This document shows, piece after piece, positions 10,546 through 20,938 of a DNA stretch of 64,000 bases. Numbering within the stretch: the first letter of the stretch is position 1; every line of letters starts with the position of its first letter. The translations under genes and the position numbers were made by a program. The stretch is from Oikopleura dioica. Lineage: Eukaryota > Chordata > Appendicularia > Copelata > Oikopleuridae. The notes beneath the pieces were generated by a model. That model made no database searches. It saw only the letters and a list, made by a program, of their open reading frames with translations, and was not told the DNA's origin. The stretch is from positions 10,424,501 through 10,488,500 of the forward strand of contig OU015568.1 of assembly GCA_907165135.1 (NCBI GenBank). Direction: 5' to 3'.

Positions 10546-11850
10546 TCACCAGTCGTCAACAGGTGTATGTTTTGCTTCTTTGAACTTCTTGAGGTTTTTG
10601 CCGGCGATTATGTCTTGAATGACGAGGAGGACGAAGTACGAAGCAGCGCCGATTCCTAGCCAGAGGAGCATTTGCCGGACGGCGGGAAGCAAGCCGCTTT
10701 CAATCAAAATTTCTTGCCACAGATCAGCTTCGGCCATTTCATCACTAAAAAGATTTTGGATTTGCAAGGAGACGTTTTGAGTTAACGACTTACGAAATGT
10801 GTTGAAGAGCGACACCTTCTACGTCAACGTCAGCAGCTTCGGCTTGGTCGGCGAATTCTTCCAAGTTTTGAAGATCTTGCTCACTCAAATCGGTCAAGTT
10901 GAGTACCGTATTTTCCCCGAAAATCTCGCTAATGTCGATTCCTTCGGCCATGAAAGCCTCTTGGAATTCAGAAACGTCGATTGTTTCAGCATTTTCACCA
11001 ATTGGAGAGTTAAGGATGATTTCAGTGATGTTGAATTCGTTTTCTGGCTCAGCGTTTCTCGCGTTGAACGTTGCTCGGGAGGATACAGTGGTGTTTGGTG
11101 ACATAGACTCGCTGAGCATCGCGTTGATGTTGACGTTTTCATCAAGGAAGGGCTTCAGTTTTGGAGCTGTTTGATAGCCGCCAAAGCCAATCACCTGAAA
11201 TCATGGTTGAGTTTGAACTCTTTCAGGATCATGACTATACAAAACACAGAATTTGCGATATTTTGAAGAAAAACTCACCGCGACAAGTAAAAAGATGATG
11301 ATGAGGATTATCAAAAAGATTCTCGAGAAAATGACAAAGCATCTGCTTTTACAACAGTAGGCCAAAAAGAGAGTCAAAGAGAAGAAGGCGGTGACCAAGA
11401 ATGGAAGAACGACGCTTTGAGAGTAGTAAACGGCTGTACTGAGCATTTCGTCCTTGTCTTTATTGTCGATCATTTCTATATCCGTATCGTTTGGCATATT
11501 CGCGATGATGAAGTCGATGTCGAAGGAGATATCAACGCCTGCCACTGTGATGTCCAAGCTGCCTTCTTCAAGCGTAGTTCGCAAATCATTTCTAAAAACT
11601 CAGTAAAAATCGATTTTTTATATGTTTGCGCTACCTAACCCAACTGAGCGCCATCGCGCCGATAATAAGTGAAGAAGCAATAATGATGAAGGAGAAAAAG
11701 TAGCCACAGCATCCTGCACCAGTGTCTTTGTCAATTTTTAGCCTCTTCTGTGCCTCAGCCCATTTTGCTTGCGCCTTATTGACTCTTGGGCTCTGTGCCC
11801 AACCGGGCGTCGCGTTGCCGTTCTGCTGGACGTTTACGTAAACGCCCTGA
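10546..11850 (-). CDS. Multi-pass membrane protein, unknown; 5' exon not found
   Basis: At least four exons. In order: a cytosolic segment (NATPGWAQSPRVNKAQAKW), CCGYFFSF and a first TM, an acidic extracellular stretch, a pair of TM helices around FLVTAFFSLTLFLAYCC and IFLIILIIIFLLVA, a ~115-residue acidic loop with NTT and NIT/NLT glycosylation sequons, a final TM helix (QMLLWLGIGAASYFVLL), and a short Lys-rich tail ending HTPVDDW. The arrangement is loosely prominin/tweety-like, but no diagnostic motif was seen. The first exon is unresolved: the exon starting near 11850 follows a good TTCTCAG acceptor and has no ATG. It is 90 bp upstream of MBD2/3. Confidence 0.65.
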
Positions 11851-12287
11851 GAAAAGTGGATTTTTAATCATTCACAAATAGTGTTTTCTCGAATATTTAC
11901 TGTTTTTATTACTTTTTACATGAAAAATAAATTGATGTTTTTTTTCTATATTGTTTTTTAGTTAGAAATCCATGCCTGCTGCATAACGTTTCTCTATTGA
12001 TTTCTTCATAATTCGTAAATATGCTCTGATTCGTTTCAGTTCTAGAGACGAACTTATATTCAACCGCGCAGTGAGTCTAAGTGAGTGCGCGCGCACCCGG
12101 AGGACTTATATTTCCCGGAGGACCGCGTAGGAAGGAAAACAAAGAGTTTCTAGGAAACAAACTCTTTTGTACGCATGAATTATCCTATTATGACAATTTG
12201 ATCACTTTATTTTTAACAAGTCAATAAGGGCTGTTATTGTAAATAGTATGTTTTGGTACAGTCAGAGTTGCAAATTTTTGAAAATTT

Positions 12288-12558
12288 TTTCTGAGCTGAG
12301 CTAGCTGAGCTGAGGTCGAAATTGAGCTGAGCTGAGCTGAGCTGGCTCCTTATAAAAAACAACTGAGCTGAGCTGAGCTGAGCTGGTTTTTATCAAAAAA
12401 ATTGAGCTGAGCTGAGCTGAGCTGGGGCATATTTGTAAATTTTTGAGCTGAGCTGAGCTGAGCTGATGATTTCTCAAACTGAGCTAGCTGAGCTGAGCTG
12501 ACCATTTTTTATGCTGAGCTAGCTGAGCTGAGCTGAGCTAGCTGAGCTGAGCTGAGAA
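12288..12558. repeat. Subterminal GAGCT pentanucleotide array, left
   Basis: Runs of GAGCTGAGCTGAGCT broken by AT-rich spacers and by GAGCTAGCTGAG variants. It lies inside the left end of the hAT-like element and mirrors the right-hand array. Confidence 0.9.
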
Positions 12559-13048
12559 AGCTGATTTTTATTTGCTATAAAAATGCCAAAAAATGTGTTG
12601 AAGCGAATTTCAACCTTCTTGAGTAGATGGACAGGGTGCCCCTGCCCTCACACACCCCTAGACCAGCATCTCACTCGCAACATCGCGCTTTTTTGACATA
12701 AAAAAATTATTCTGTCATTTAACAATAAGGAATCCTCCAAAATATTATACAGTGGTATCATTTATGTGGATGAGTCAATGTTTCAACCTTCTAGCGTAGA
12801 TGGACAGGGAGCCCCTGCCCTCGCACACCTCTAGACCAGTTTCTCACATTCGCAATCACATATTTACCATCTGTACTTTATTATTTCTTTATTGGAAGCC
12901 CTTTTTATTTAATTTCTCTCTTGTTTCAAAGAAAACTCGAATTATTTCTATCTAAAATTGACCAACAGGAAAGCATGAATAGAAAATACGTCGAAGTTTT
13001 TGAAAAACGACCAATCAAAAGTGGTTCGATCTTTGTCAGCTCAATAGA

Positions 13049-13258
13049 CTGAGCTGAGCTGAGCTAGCTGAGCTGAGCTTAAAATTGAGCTAGCTGAGCT
13101 GAGCTGGCACTTTTCGAAGAACCATTGAGCTGAGCTAGCTGAGCTGAGGTCAAATTGAGCTGAGCTGAGCTGAGCTGACCCTCACCTCAAAATTGCTGAG
13201 CTGAGCTGAGCTGAGCTGTAGCTCAGCTAGCTCAGATAGCTCAGCTCAGCTAGCTCAC
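13049..13258. repeat. Subterminal GAGCT array, right, ending in a hairpin
   Basis: The same repeat as on the left, but from about 13219 it turns into the reverse complement (GTAGCTCAGCTAGCTCAG), so 13195-13258 can fold into a long hairpin just inside the right terminus. Confidence 0.88.
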
Positions 13259-13781
13259 AAAATTTGCAACTCTGGGTACAGTTATATTTGCAATTTTCCA
13301 TATATTGATAAGAACCATCGCTTTGTTTAAAACCATTGTGTAGCTCACGAGGAATCTCTTCACGGAGATATATACAAGAATATTTGAAAACACCATTCGC
13401 GTCAGACAGGTTTAGTGGTTTTTCTATAGGACAAAAAGGTATTTTTCTTCTATATAAGCTGAAAATTTTTTGAATAACTCGTCGCGTTTCAATTCGAGAT
13501 ATTGGCTCATGAGGAGTTCTTCTCGAAACTATGGTCGTCGTTTTCCGTGTAGGCTTTTCTGTAGGTTGACACTCTGGTACATTACATCTTGCTCTACAGG
13601 CTTTTAATTGAGCCCGATTCTCCGAGACGACAGTAGTACGATCTTTCATCTGGAAAACGAAGTCTTTTGTGCATTGAATCCAGCATTCTCTATCGAATCC
13701 AGTCGGGTAGCACTGTTCTCCCAAATGCACTGACTTTTCAGCAAACAAGGATGAGATAAAATACAATAATACGATCCACAT
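13227..13781 (-). CDS. Secreted Cys-rich protein whose C-terminus lies in a transposon
   Basis: Single visible exon. The N-terminal signal peptide MWIVLLYFISSLFAEKS is followed by Cys pairs (EQCYPTGFDRECWIQC; KACRARCNVPEC), a Thr/Arg-rich linker, and a second Cys cluster ending MENCKYNCT. The remaining codons to the stop (QSCKFCELAELSYLS) are read from the right end of the hAT-like element. Without the insertion the frame would continue from the target site for six codons (KTYYLQ) to a TAA, so the ancestral protein was slightly shorter. Family unknown. Confidence 0.7.
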   Translation of the reverse strand: MWIVLLYFISSLFAEKSVHLGEQCYPTGFDRECWIQCTKDFVFQMKDRTTVVSENRAQLKACRARCNVPECQPTEKPTRKTTTIVSRRTPHEPISRIETRRVIQKIFSLYRRKIPFCPIEKPLNLSDANGVFKYSCIYLREEIPRELHNGFKQSDGSYQYMENCKYNCTQSCKFCELAELSYLS

Positions 13782-14157
13782 ACTTGAGTCTATCTCTTGC
13801 AGAAAGAATATAGATGCCTTCGGTGAAGTTTATTTACTTTTAGTTAATATTTAACGACGAGTATTTACATATTTTGTATTTTCACAACAGTTTTGGTGAA
13901 AGTAGCATTGCTACCAGCATTGCTAATAGACTATTAGTAATAGTTGAAGCTTCAATTAGCAGATCATCATCATATCAAAGGGATCGATAATTGATTCATT
14001 AGATAAAGATAGAATAGCAGCTTGCAGGTACATCGTGCACCTTAATGTGAACACCTGGTCATTCTTGTGCACCACGGTAGCTGTTTGTTCTCTCATGACG
14101 CCTTATCTGATCATGATTAGGTGCACTTGCACTTTTTCTGGCGCTAAAGGTAACTCT

Positions 14158-14170
14158 GGGATATAAGAGC
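14158..14170 (+). promoter_or_regulatory. TATA-like box of the bHLH gene
   Basis: GGGATATAAGAGC lies about 70 bp upstream of the ATG at 14233 and is the only TATA-like sequence in the promoter. A core promoter role is inferred. Confidence 0.45.
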
Positions 14171-14232
14171 TTACCATTTAGTTGGACATCATTAAATCGT
14201 TTCTCCAAACACATCTACACAAGTGCTCCAAA

Positions 14233-14760
14233 ATGACTGGAAAAATCACGAAAAAGCCCTACCGTAAACAGTACCGTTCTCCCGAAGCTATCGCCCGTCG
14301 CAACGATCAAGAACGCGTTCGACAGAAGGAAATCAACGATGCGTTTGATCAGCTTCGTGCGCAAATCCCATACGGGGAATGGAAGGGAAAGAAGATGTCA
14401 AAGTGCCAGACTCTCGAGGGAGCGATCGAGCACATAAGGAATTTAGCGACGGTGATCCATGAAGCTGATGCGATGACTTGTGGCACTCAATTTACAGGCT
14501 TCAATAATTCCTACAGTCTCTCCCCGACAAGCTCCATCGACATGTCTCAGTCTGGTTACAGCTCTCCAGAAACGTCCTTTTCTCCCTCCGTTCCAACTCA
14601 CGGACAAACATATCCTAGTCTTCCAGATCTAAGCTGCTTCTACCAAAACCTGAATCCAATGTACTGCGGCCAAACTTCATATCTATCAGAAATCCCACTC
14701 CTTCCGACTCAAGAAGAAACACCACTCGATTATTCCTCTGGTCGCTACTCGCCTTATTAA
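14233..14760 (+). CDS. Achaete-scute family bHLH transcription factor
   Basis: A 175-aa intronless protein; ATG at 14233 (an upstream TTG in frame is not a likely start). The bHLH occupies about residues 17-75: basic region ARRNDQERVRQKEINDAF, helix 1/loop with IPYGEWKGKK, and helix 2 KMSKCQTLEGAIEHIRNL. KMSK..TL..A..YI is the achaete-scute type signature. The rest is Ser/Pro/Tyr-rich, probably activating, ending DYSSGRYSPY. AATAAA lies shortly after the stop. In the family such factors heterodimerise with E proteins on E-boxes during neural specification; which Ascl group member this is cannot be said. Confidence 0.9.
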   Translation: MTGKITKKPYRKQYRSPEAIARRNDQERVRQKEINDAFDQLRAQIPYGEWKGKKMSKCQTLEGAIEHIRNLATVIHEADAMTCGTQFTGFNNSYSLSPTSSIDMSQSGYSSPETSFSPSVPTHGQTYPSLPDLSCFYQNLNPMYCGQTSYLSEIPLLPTQEETPLDYSSGRYSPY

Positions 14761-14827
14761 AAAACGTTTGTAAATAAAAGTCATCAGAAAATATGCATCA
14801 TTTTATTCATCATCATCCGAACACGTT

Positions 14828-15209
14828 TCAAAAGCTCAAGCGCAGAATGCTATCTACTTCGTCGTTGATTTCTTTTATTTGCTTTTCCCCTGCTGCGATA
14901 TCCAGACTTAGAGCTTGCTTTTAACTTCGTATCATTGGTTCTTTTACCTCAGCTGCTTCATTTCCGATAGAATACGTTCAAAATCTGACTTTCTGGCTTC
15001 AAGCGTTTCTTTGTCCCTTGAGATAACAGATTCTATCATATTCTAGGGTAGGAAGAAAACATAGTTTTAGTCAATGAATCGTACCTTACCTTCTTTAGTG
15101 ACAAAGTGCTCATTCTACTTTGAAAAAATTGGTTTCGCGCTTGACTTGATTCAGAAGATTGAAAACTTTCACGTGATCTTTTTCGCGATGGAATATTATT
15201 ACCGCTCAT
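14828..15209 (-). CDS. Small coiled-coil protein, ~97 aa
   Basis: Three exons with two short introns (GTAAGG...CCTAG and GTAAAAG...CTAAG). The N-terminus is Ser/Arg-rich (MSGNNIPSRKRSRESFQSSE). The remainder is a continuous amphipathic helix (ESVISRDKETLEARKSDFE, then EKQIKEINDEVDSIL). Not recognised; size and shape fit a subunit of a small helical complex. The 3' end lies 68 bp from the bHLH stop, tail to tail. Confidence 0.6.
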
Positions 15210-15229
15210 TTATGTTGGCAAGGCTTATT

Positions 15230-15541
15230 TCAAACTAGTGTTTTACGAATAAAGAATACACCATAAACTAAATTATCTAGAAAAGGATTTATTTCAACCA
15301 GTTTTGTCAAGTTATCATGAAGAGTTATTGCTTGAAGTAGTCTCCTTTCAGCATCCAATTGTATGGCTAAATATATGGATTTTTCAATCTTAAGATTTTG
15401 CTTATTTCTTACCCATAAGACGAAGGGGTAGCTTTGTCCTGTGGAAGGACCTTTGTCAAGCTTAAGAAAGTCAGTCTTGTGAACCCTTGCGTCGACCTTT
15501 TCACTTGAAAAAATCAGCATAAACATTGAAAAAACTTTCAT
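15230..15541 (-). CDS. Small secreted protein, 103 aa
   Basis: An intronless ORF starting at 15541 with a signal-peptide-like N-terminus MKVFSMFMLIFSSEKVDA. The mature region has no Cys and reads as mixed helix/strand (PFVLWVRNKQNLKIEKSIYL; ERRLLQAITLHDNLTKLVEI). No family recognised. It lies 21 bp upstream of the coiled-coil gene start and could be its operon partner. Confidence 0.5.
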   Translation of the reverse strand: MKVFSMFMLIFSSEKVDARVHKTDFLKLDKGPSTGQSYPFVLWVRNKQNLKIEKSIYLAIQLDAERRLLQAITLHDNLTKLVEINPFLDNLVYGVFFIRKTLV

Positions 15542-15827
15542 TTTTCTCTTATTTAAGTTAGAACGCGTAATTGATACTCACTGCAGTAGATGCGACTGCT
15601 TTATAACCTCCAATACGTTATACGTTTGAATATTTTATGGAGGCCTGGATCCCTGGCTCTAGGAGAGTAACCCTATTATGCGAGACCTACTTTAGGCGAG
15701 TTTTTGAGTGGCTTGTTTATTTAAATGTACATACAGTCAGAAGAGATTAACTCATCCACTGCTCTTAATGGGCAGCAAACGTCTCTCTGAGATTGAAAGA
15801 TAAATAATGGTCTTAAAAGCATCAAAT

Positions 15828-17440
15828 TAGTCTTCAGCTGTGTAGAAAACATCGAGTGAAGCATCCTCAACTGGCGCCCACTTGTTCAACTTCTTCGACC
15901 AGCCCTTCCAAGTGGCACCAATTAATTGAGGCCATCGAACATCATCTTGGACGTAAAGAACAGCTCTTAACAATCTTGGCGGGAGATTTTTTATATTTTT
16001 CTACCTTGGTCGACCAAGATCCTTCATCTCAGCAATCTGCCAAGAAGCAGTAGATTCGAAGTAGAAAATATAGACCTTGTTGTCCCAGTGCTTGTAAATT
16101 GGTCTTGATGTGTCAGCGCCTACAGAATTGACGTTAATTTCTTACAGACTGAGTGATCAATACCGGGGATTGGAGTGTCAGTAGGTGCATAAACACCGAT
16201 TAGAGTCGTCTGTTGCCAGTCAGAAAGCATTGTGCCAGTCAATTCTAAGTGAGATAGACCAGAAGAAAGACCTCGGCAAACCCATGGATGGGGCATCAGC
16301 AATTCAGCGGTCGGTCGCTTTGAAGCAGGAACCATGAAACAAGTTGCAAGGAAGTCCTTACAGTGATCAAGCGCTACTGATGGAGGATTTGGTCGCTTGA
16401 AGGGAGTCTTCCTCATTTCAGACTCAACCTCCTCTCGAGTCATATCATTGTAAGGAGGGAATCGAGACATGAGTTCACAAATTGTCGCCCCAAGAGCCCA
16501 CAAATCAGATTTTTCTGAGGCTTCTTTTCCTTGAGTGAGGAGAAGTTCAGGAGCCATGTAGTAAAGGGATGATTCGGGTTTAGCAAGCTCATCAAATCGC
16601 TGGTAACCGGGTAGACGAAAATCAGAGAGAATGCCCTCGCCATTTTCAATATTGAACATTATATTGCTCGCTAGGAAATAATTTGTATTGACAGAATGAA
16701 ATCGGAATTAAATTACTGTCCAATCGACAGTGTCGATCATTCAGACAGTAAACCTAGTCAGGGTACCAGACTGGCCCAGTTACCTTTGATGTTTCCATGG
16801 ACGATTCTTCGATATCGAAGATAAGCAAGTGCTTTTAGAACACCACAAGTGATGGTACAAGTCTCGTCCTCCTTCAATGCTCGTCCAAGCCATCTTTGAT
16901 GATCCAAAACGCTTCGAGATGGATTGTAGTCGCTGATCTGCCAGAAACTTTCGCCATCATCTTGAAAGCCTCTTCAAAAATGTATGACTTTGACTGAATG
17001 AAATAACTACCTGAATCGCAGAATGTTCTCGTTCTTGAAAGTCTTCAAGACGGTAAGCCGCTTGTAAAGCTGTTCTTCGGCTTTTCCGTGTTGAGAAAGA
17101 GGGTCGACATATCGAACTTTCGTCATTCGTCGAGGAGCTCCAGCGACGACGTTCTCTTCTTTGAGTTTCTTCACGTTCTTGATTATTTCAACCTCAACGT
17201 TAGGATCTTCGGGCGTATCCACAGCAAATTCATCAGCATCAGATTTGTTGGACATGATTGGCAAAATCTAGTCAAATTTAAACTAGACTGTTATTAGATC
17301 TCGACTACCTTCACGGCCTGAGCTTTCTGTCCGGGAGCAGAGTTTAGGACGAAAACTTCACCAAAATATCCTTTGGTATCAAAACCATCCTTTTCAATGG
17401 ATAAGGGTGTCCAGCTTGGAAAAATAGCCTCCTCCGTCAT
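15828..17440 (-). CDS. Predicted pseudokinase with a C-terminal aromatic domain
   Basis: Eukaryotic protein-kinase fold in several exons. The glycine loop DTKGYFGEVFVLN and beta-3 Lys (AQAVKIL) are intact, but the catalytic loop reads VHGNIKASNIMF (HRD Asp replaced by Asn) and DFG is DFR (SDFRLPG). The APE region (YYMAPELLL) and the F-helix DLWALGATICELMSRFPPY are kept. Loss of both catalytic Asp signatures implies no normal phosphotransfer. After the lobe come ~110 residues rich in Trp/Tyr (RPIYKHWDNKVYIFYFE, SWQIA, GATWKGW), also found in part in the GT31 gene at 48-50 kb. Start 17440; stop 15828. The N-lobe has a ~40-residue acidic insert. The STE-like assignment is weak. Confidence 0.8.
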
Positions 17441-17744
17441 TCTGTCTCTAATTAGAAGAATGAAAGACAGAATGAGTCAAGTGTACTAGGCCAAGGGATC
17501 TTGCCATGCTTATCACCTAAACCAGCGTTGCTTAGTCCAGTTTGCGCGTCAACTACTGCACTGTAATTTGTGGAGAGCGATGTTTCATCCAGGAATAACA
17601 TACGTTTCACATTTACTGATCCGTTGGTCTGAACTCAGGGCCAGAAAAGGGATGAAGGAAAAAAATAGTACACCCTAGGGGCGAAATATTGCAAAGCCCG
17701 GTCAGAAGGATAAAAACGATCGTTCAATTCAAGACAAAAAATCC

Positions 17745-18014
17745 ATGACAGAAAATGAGAAAAGCGTGGAAGATAAAGAAGAGTACCCGACGGATCCAAA
17801 AGCAATTGGAAACATCGTCTTCATTTTCATCATAATTATGGTGCTTGCGATCAAGTCCTGCTACAGTGTTTATTATCAGAGCAAAGTCACCAAGTCCAAG
17901 AGTCTAACAGAAACTTCGTAAGTCTGCACTTATTTATGCTCTATTGTTAACTTGCAATTCAAATTCAGATCCGTGGATGATGAAGTTTTTTCAATCGAGG
18001 TCACAGAAGTCTGA
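17745..18014 (+). CDS. Small single-pass membrane protein, 72 aa
   Basis: Two exons (17745-17917 and 17969-18014) with a 51-bp intron bounded by GTAAGT and TTCAG. Acidic N-terminus (ENEKSVEDKEEYPTDPKA), one TM helix (IGNIVFIFIIIMVLAI), then a basic/Ser-rich stretch and an acidic end. The splice signals and the frame kept across the junction support it as a real micro-gene. Function unknown. Confidence 0.7.
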
Positions 18015-18181
18015 CAGATAACAATACGGATTACGAATTCATAACCTCCTTTCATCTTATATTCTGATGCCATTTCAATACAGAAATTCATTTTCATTTT
18101 CAATTTGAAAGTTTCAAAGATGCGTTTTAATATTTGATCATTCTGTTCGATGCCAAGATGATCCGAAAGATCAAATTAACT

Positions 18182-18740
18182 ATGAAGATTACAACGAGTA
18201 AGTGTATGCTCTTTTTCCTTAAAATTTCTGCTGTTTTTTCGGCCGAGTGCCCCACATATGAGTGGTATGATCAGGTGTCATTAAATTATGAGGATGCTGT
18301 CGATTTTTGTTCAAGCAAAGGAGGTGCTCTAGCTACATTTCGTGATAATGCAGAATACCTTATCGTAAGTTTTAAGAAATTATCTTGATATAAGTCTAAT
18401 ATAGTTTTTTACTAAATTCTCGGGAAAATCATTCATTTACGTTGGTGGAAACGCATTTACAACTAAATGTGATTTTCGATCTGAATGCGGCGAAGAAATT
18501 TATATTCCCTGGAATAATAACGAGCCCAATTTATGCCATGTGAATGAGGACTGTATGGCCTTTCATTATACAGGAGTAGCCGATATTTCTTGCGATTGGA
18601 CTCTCACAGTCTCGTGCAAATTTGACTGTACGCCTGATCCGTCACTTTCAGTCAACGTTGCAAATATCCCTGGTTATGAAACGTACCTCAACTGCAGTGC
18701 CTCCGAAATTTATACAAGGATAAGGGATGAATTATATTGA
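18182..18740 (+). CDS. Secreted C-type lectin-like domain protein
   Basis: Two exons joined over an intron at 18365-18404. The signal peptide spans about MKITTSKCMLFFLKISAVFS (an upstream ATG at 18158 is the alternative start). The domain shows the CTLD order: ECPTYEWYDQ, a YEDAVDFCSSKGGALATF helix, FIYVGGN, then EPN in WNNNEPNLC, and C-terminal Cys pairs (NEDCMAF, ISCDWTLTVSCKF). EPN is the mannose-type sugar-selectivity motif, but the second Ca-binding WND triplet is not clear (CDW). A ~35-residue Cys-containing tail follows. Confidence 0.82.
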
Positions 18741-18793
18741 ACAATTTGCAAGTTCATTTATTTTTTGTTTATGAAGCATAGGTAATGAAGAAT

Positions 18794-20444
18794 TTAGTCA
18801 CTCTCTGGAACTGGCGAGACTTCTTCTCCATCGCGGTTCAACAGATCAATCACATTTTCTAAAAATATAAATTTTTGCTCAATTGCGACTCTACTTAGTT
18901 AGGACTCCTTACCAGCAGGGCTCATTTCATCTTCCATCTCAACCAGAATTTCCTCATCATCACTATCTCTGTACGAATGTTCCAGCGCAGTGAAGCTTGT
19001 TCGAAGTTTGAATTCGTGTTGGTCGGATACTATGAAAATGATTACCCCAAGATATTTTCCGTATTTTACCTAGCTGTTCACGAATTTGACTCTTGTGCCT
19101 CGATTCCAGCATTTCTTGCTGATGTTTACATTCGCCATACGTTTTGCAGCAGTATGGCTGCAGAGTTTGGATCTTGTCGATGTTCACGTCTTGGATGAAT
19201 TCGGTAACATTCAAGATTCGTACAAGAATCTCGTTCTATTCTAGCTTTATCAAATAATGGAAAGCGAGCCTATAAATATTGATAAAAGTCAGTTCCTGAA
19301 CAAGAGTATCTCGCGTGACATCATCATCACAGTTGGCAATAACATCAAAAATGTCGAATAAAAGACATGTCGTGACAGGCAATTCTGGGCGCAAATCTTG
19401 GCTTTTCCAACTTTCTTCTTTCAATAAAGCGCTAATGATCGTTTTTATTTCTCCGTATTTCAATGTGTTGATAACTGGCGGTTTATAATTCTGAAATTCA
19501 TCGAGTAATTGCTTCCAATATTAACTCATTTGTTTACTGTACCTCGAGAGTCTGCTTGATAGCAGCGACCATCTTTGCGACGCGAGGATTCTCCTCCTTT
19601 AGGAATGCCAAAAATTATTGTCAATGTCATTCTTGTAGACGCATAAAACTTTTATCAAAACGTTCTTCAATGACATTGGCAAAAACGCCGATGTCAATTT
19701 GTTGCGACTAGATGAGTTTAACGCTGAGAACAGTTGACGTTCCCGAGCCTGCCTGTGGATGAACAAAAAGAGAACATCGCAAATATGCTGGATGTTGGCG
19801 ATATTCCGCGCGTAATATTCTCGTTCCTGAAACCGTGCCAGCGCTGTCGTTACACTGGATGGATCCTTTTTTGAATTATGATAATCAGTTTCGTAAACGA
19901 ATTAACCTCAAACATGCAGCAGCTTTCCGGGCAACGATGGCGGCAGCATTGCACCAAAAATTTAACAACGATTTTGCAAATGTGATCGAATTCGTAGTAG
20001 AGCGCAGTTTGAAGCAAGTCGCAAGCCTGGGTGAAGGTCAAAGATGAAACATCTTGACAGTAAACAGCGTCCAGCAGATTTCGGAGAGTAGTTTCTTTAA
20101 CATTTGTTTGGATTCGCTTATCTGTTCCTTCTTTGAATCCACTTTCGAGCATCACCTTTTGAACGTTAGAATAGAGATACAATATAAATAAGTCTTTACT
20201 GGTTGATATAATCGATAAATACCCGAAAGACTTCGCTTTGTGCTGTTATGAGAGAGGAATGAGCAGGATATCCGGCTCCATTCGAAGCGATTATCAAAAT
20301 ATCGCAATTAACATTCTTCTGTCTTTGTTGTTGGAGGCTACTTTATGCAGGTCAAAGTTGGAAATTCAAGATTTTTTGATTGAACAAAATTTGGACCTGG
20401 CCATCAAGAGCTTCGAGTGCAGCATTAGACGTATTGAAAACCAT
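18794..20444 (-). CDS. BTB-domain protein with helical C-terminal region
   Basis: Assembled from about eight short exons. The BTB fold is split by a small intron: NCDILIIASNGAGYPAHSS and LITAQSEVFR, then KVMLESGFKEGTDK, TLRNLLDAVYCQDVSSLTF and LLQTALYYEFDHICKIVVKF. Downstream exons give helical, armadillo-like stretches (ARFQEREYYARNIANIQHI; ELTFINIYRLAFHYLIKLE). An acidic tail follows (DSDDEEILVEMEDEMS), ending VPESD. The start at 20444 is the weakest point because the junction before the BTB exon is uncertain. BTB proteins often act as Cullin-3 adaptors; that role is not shown here. Confidence 0.7.
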
Positions 20445-20938
20445 TTTTTCTTCCGTATTTTATCTCTTGTAGAACAAAAAAATCGCCTTTTTGGTATTGT
20501 TCGAGGAGGGATATTTGCCAAGCTTCAAAATTTCAAGTTGAAAAAAATCCCGCCCGCAGCGAGTGAGAGGCAGCTGACCTCATTTTTAGTTGAACAGAGT
20601 ACCTATTATGTAACGCCTCAACTTGAGGCCTTTATATTGATACATGCAGTGAAAATATTTTTTGCGTTCCATAAGGGCTGATATCATTTTATGTCGTGCC
20701 CATCAATGCAAACAAGAGTATTCAACATCGTGTACATAAAATATGCCTTGCAAATCTTTGAAAAATTAAGATCAACTAATCATCACCGATCTAATTAAAG
20801 TAGTCCCCACATTCATAATTTATTCGTCAATTGTGCATAAGACTCATTTTTCATCAAATATAGCGCCCTCTGGCGACCGTCCTTAGCATCTAAAAAAGAA
20901 GATTTCATGGAATTACCGTCAGTTGTACTCGAAGAGGA

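Larger units (their letters stand above)
12263..13274. mobile_element. hAT-like non-autonomous element (MITE), 1,012 bp
   Basis: Perfect 16-bp terminal inverted repeats, CAGAGTTGCAAATTTT at 12263-12278 and its reverse complement at 13259-13274. They are flanked by a perfect 8-bp target duplication GGTACAGT (12255-12262 and 13275-13282). An 8-bp duplication and CAG-type ends are the hAT signature. Inside are two arrays of degenerate GAGCT/GCTGA repeats near both ends and a ~75-bp imperfect direct repeat (about 12608 and 12779). No transposase ORF is present, so it depended on an enzyme supplied elsewhere. Confidence 0.93.

Noticed and set aside
12263-13274. Transposase gene in the hAT-like element
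   Set aside because: No ORF with transposase features in any of the three hAT-like elements; all are non-autonomous.
17428-17602. Possible upstream exon of the pseudokinase starting at 17602
   Set aside because: Reads as an ORF for ~55 codons, but its frame does not join the kinase start at 17440; more likely 5' UTR.
20238-20681. 147-codon plus-strand ORF
   Set aside because: It overlaps the 5' exons of the minus-strand BTB gene, which show domain sequence and splice sites; the plus reading has no domain pattern.
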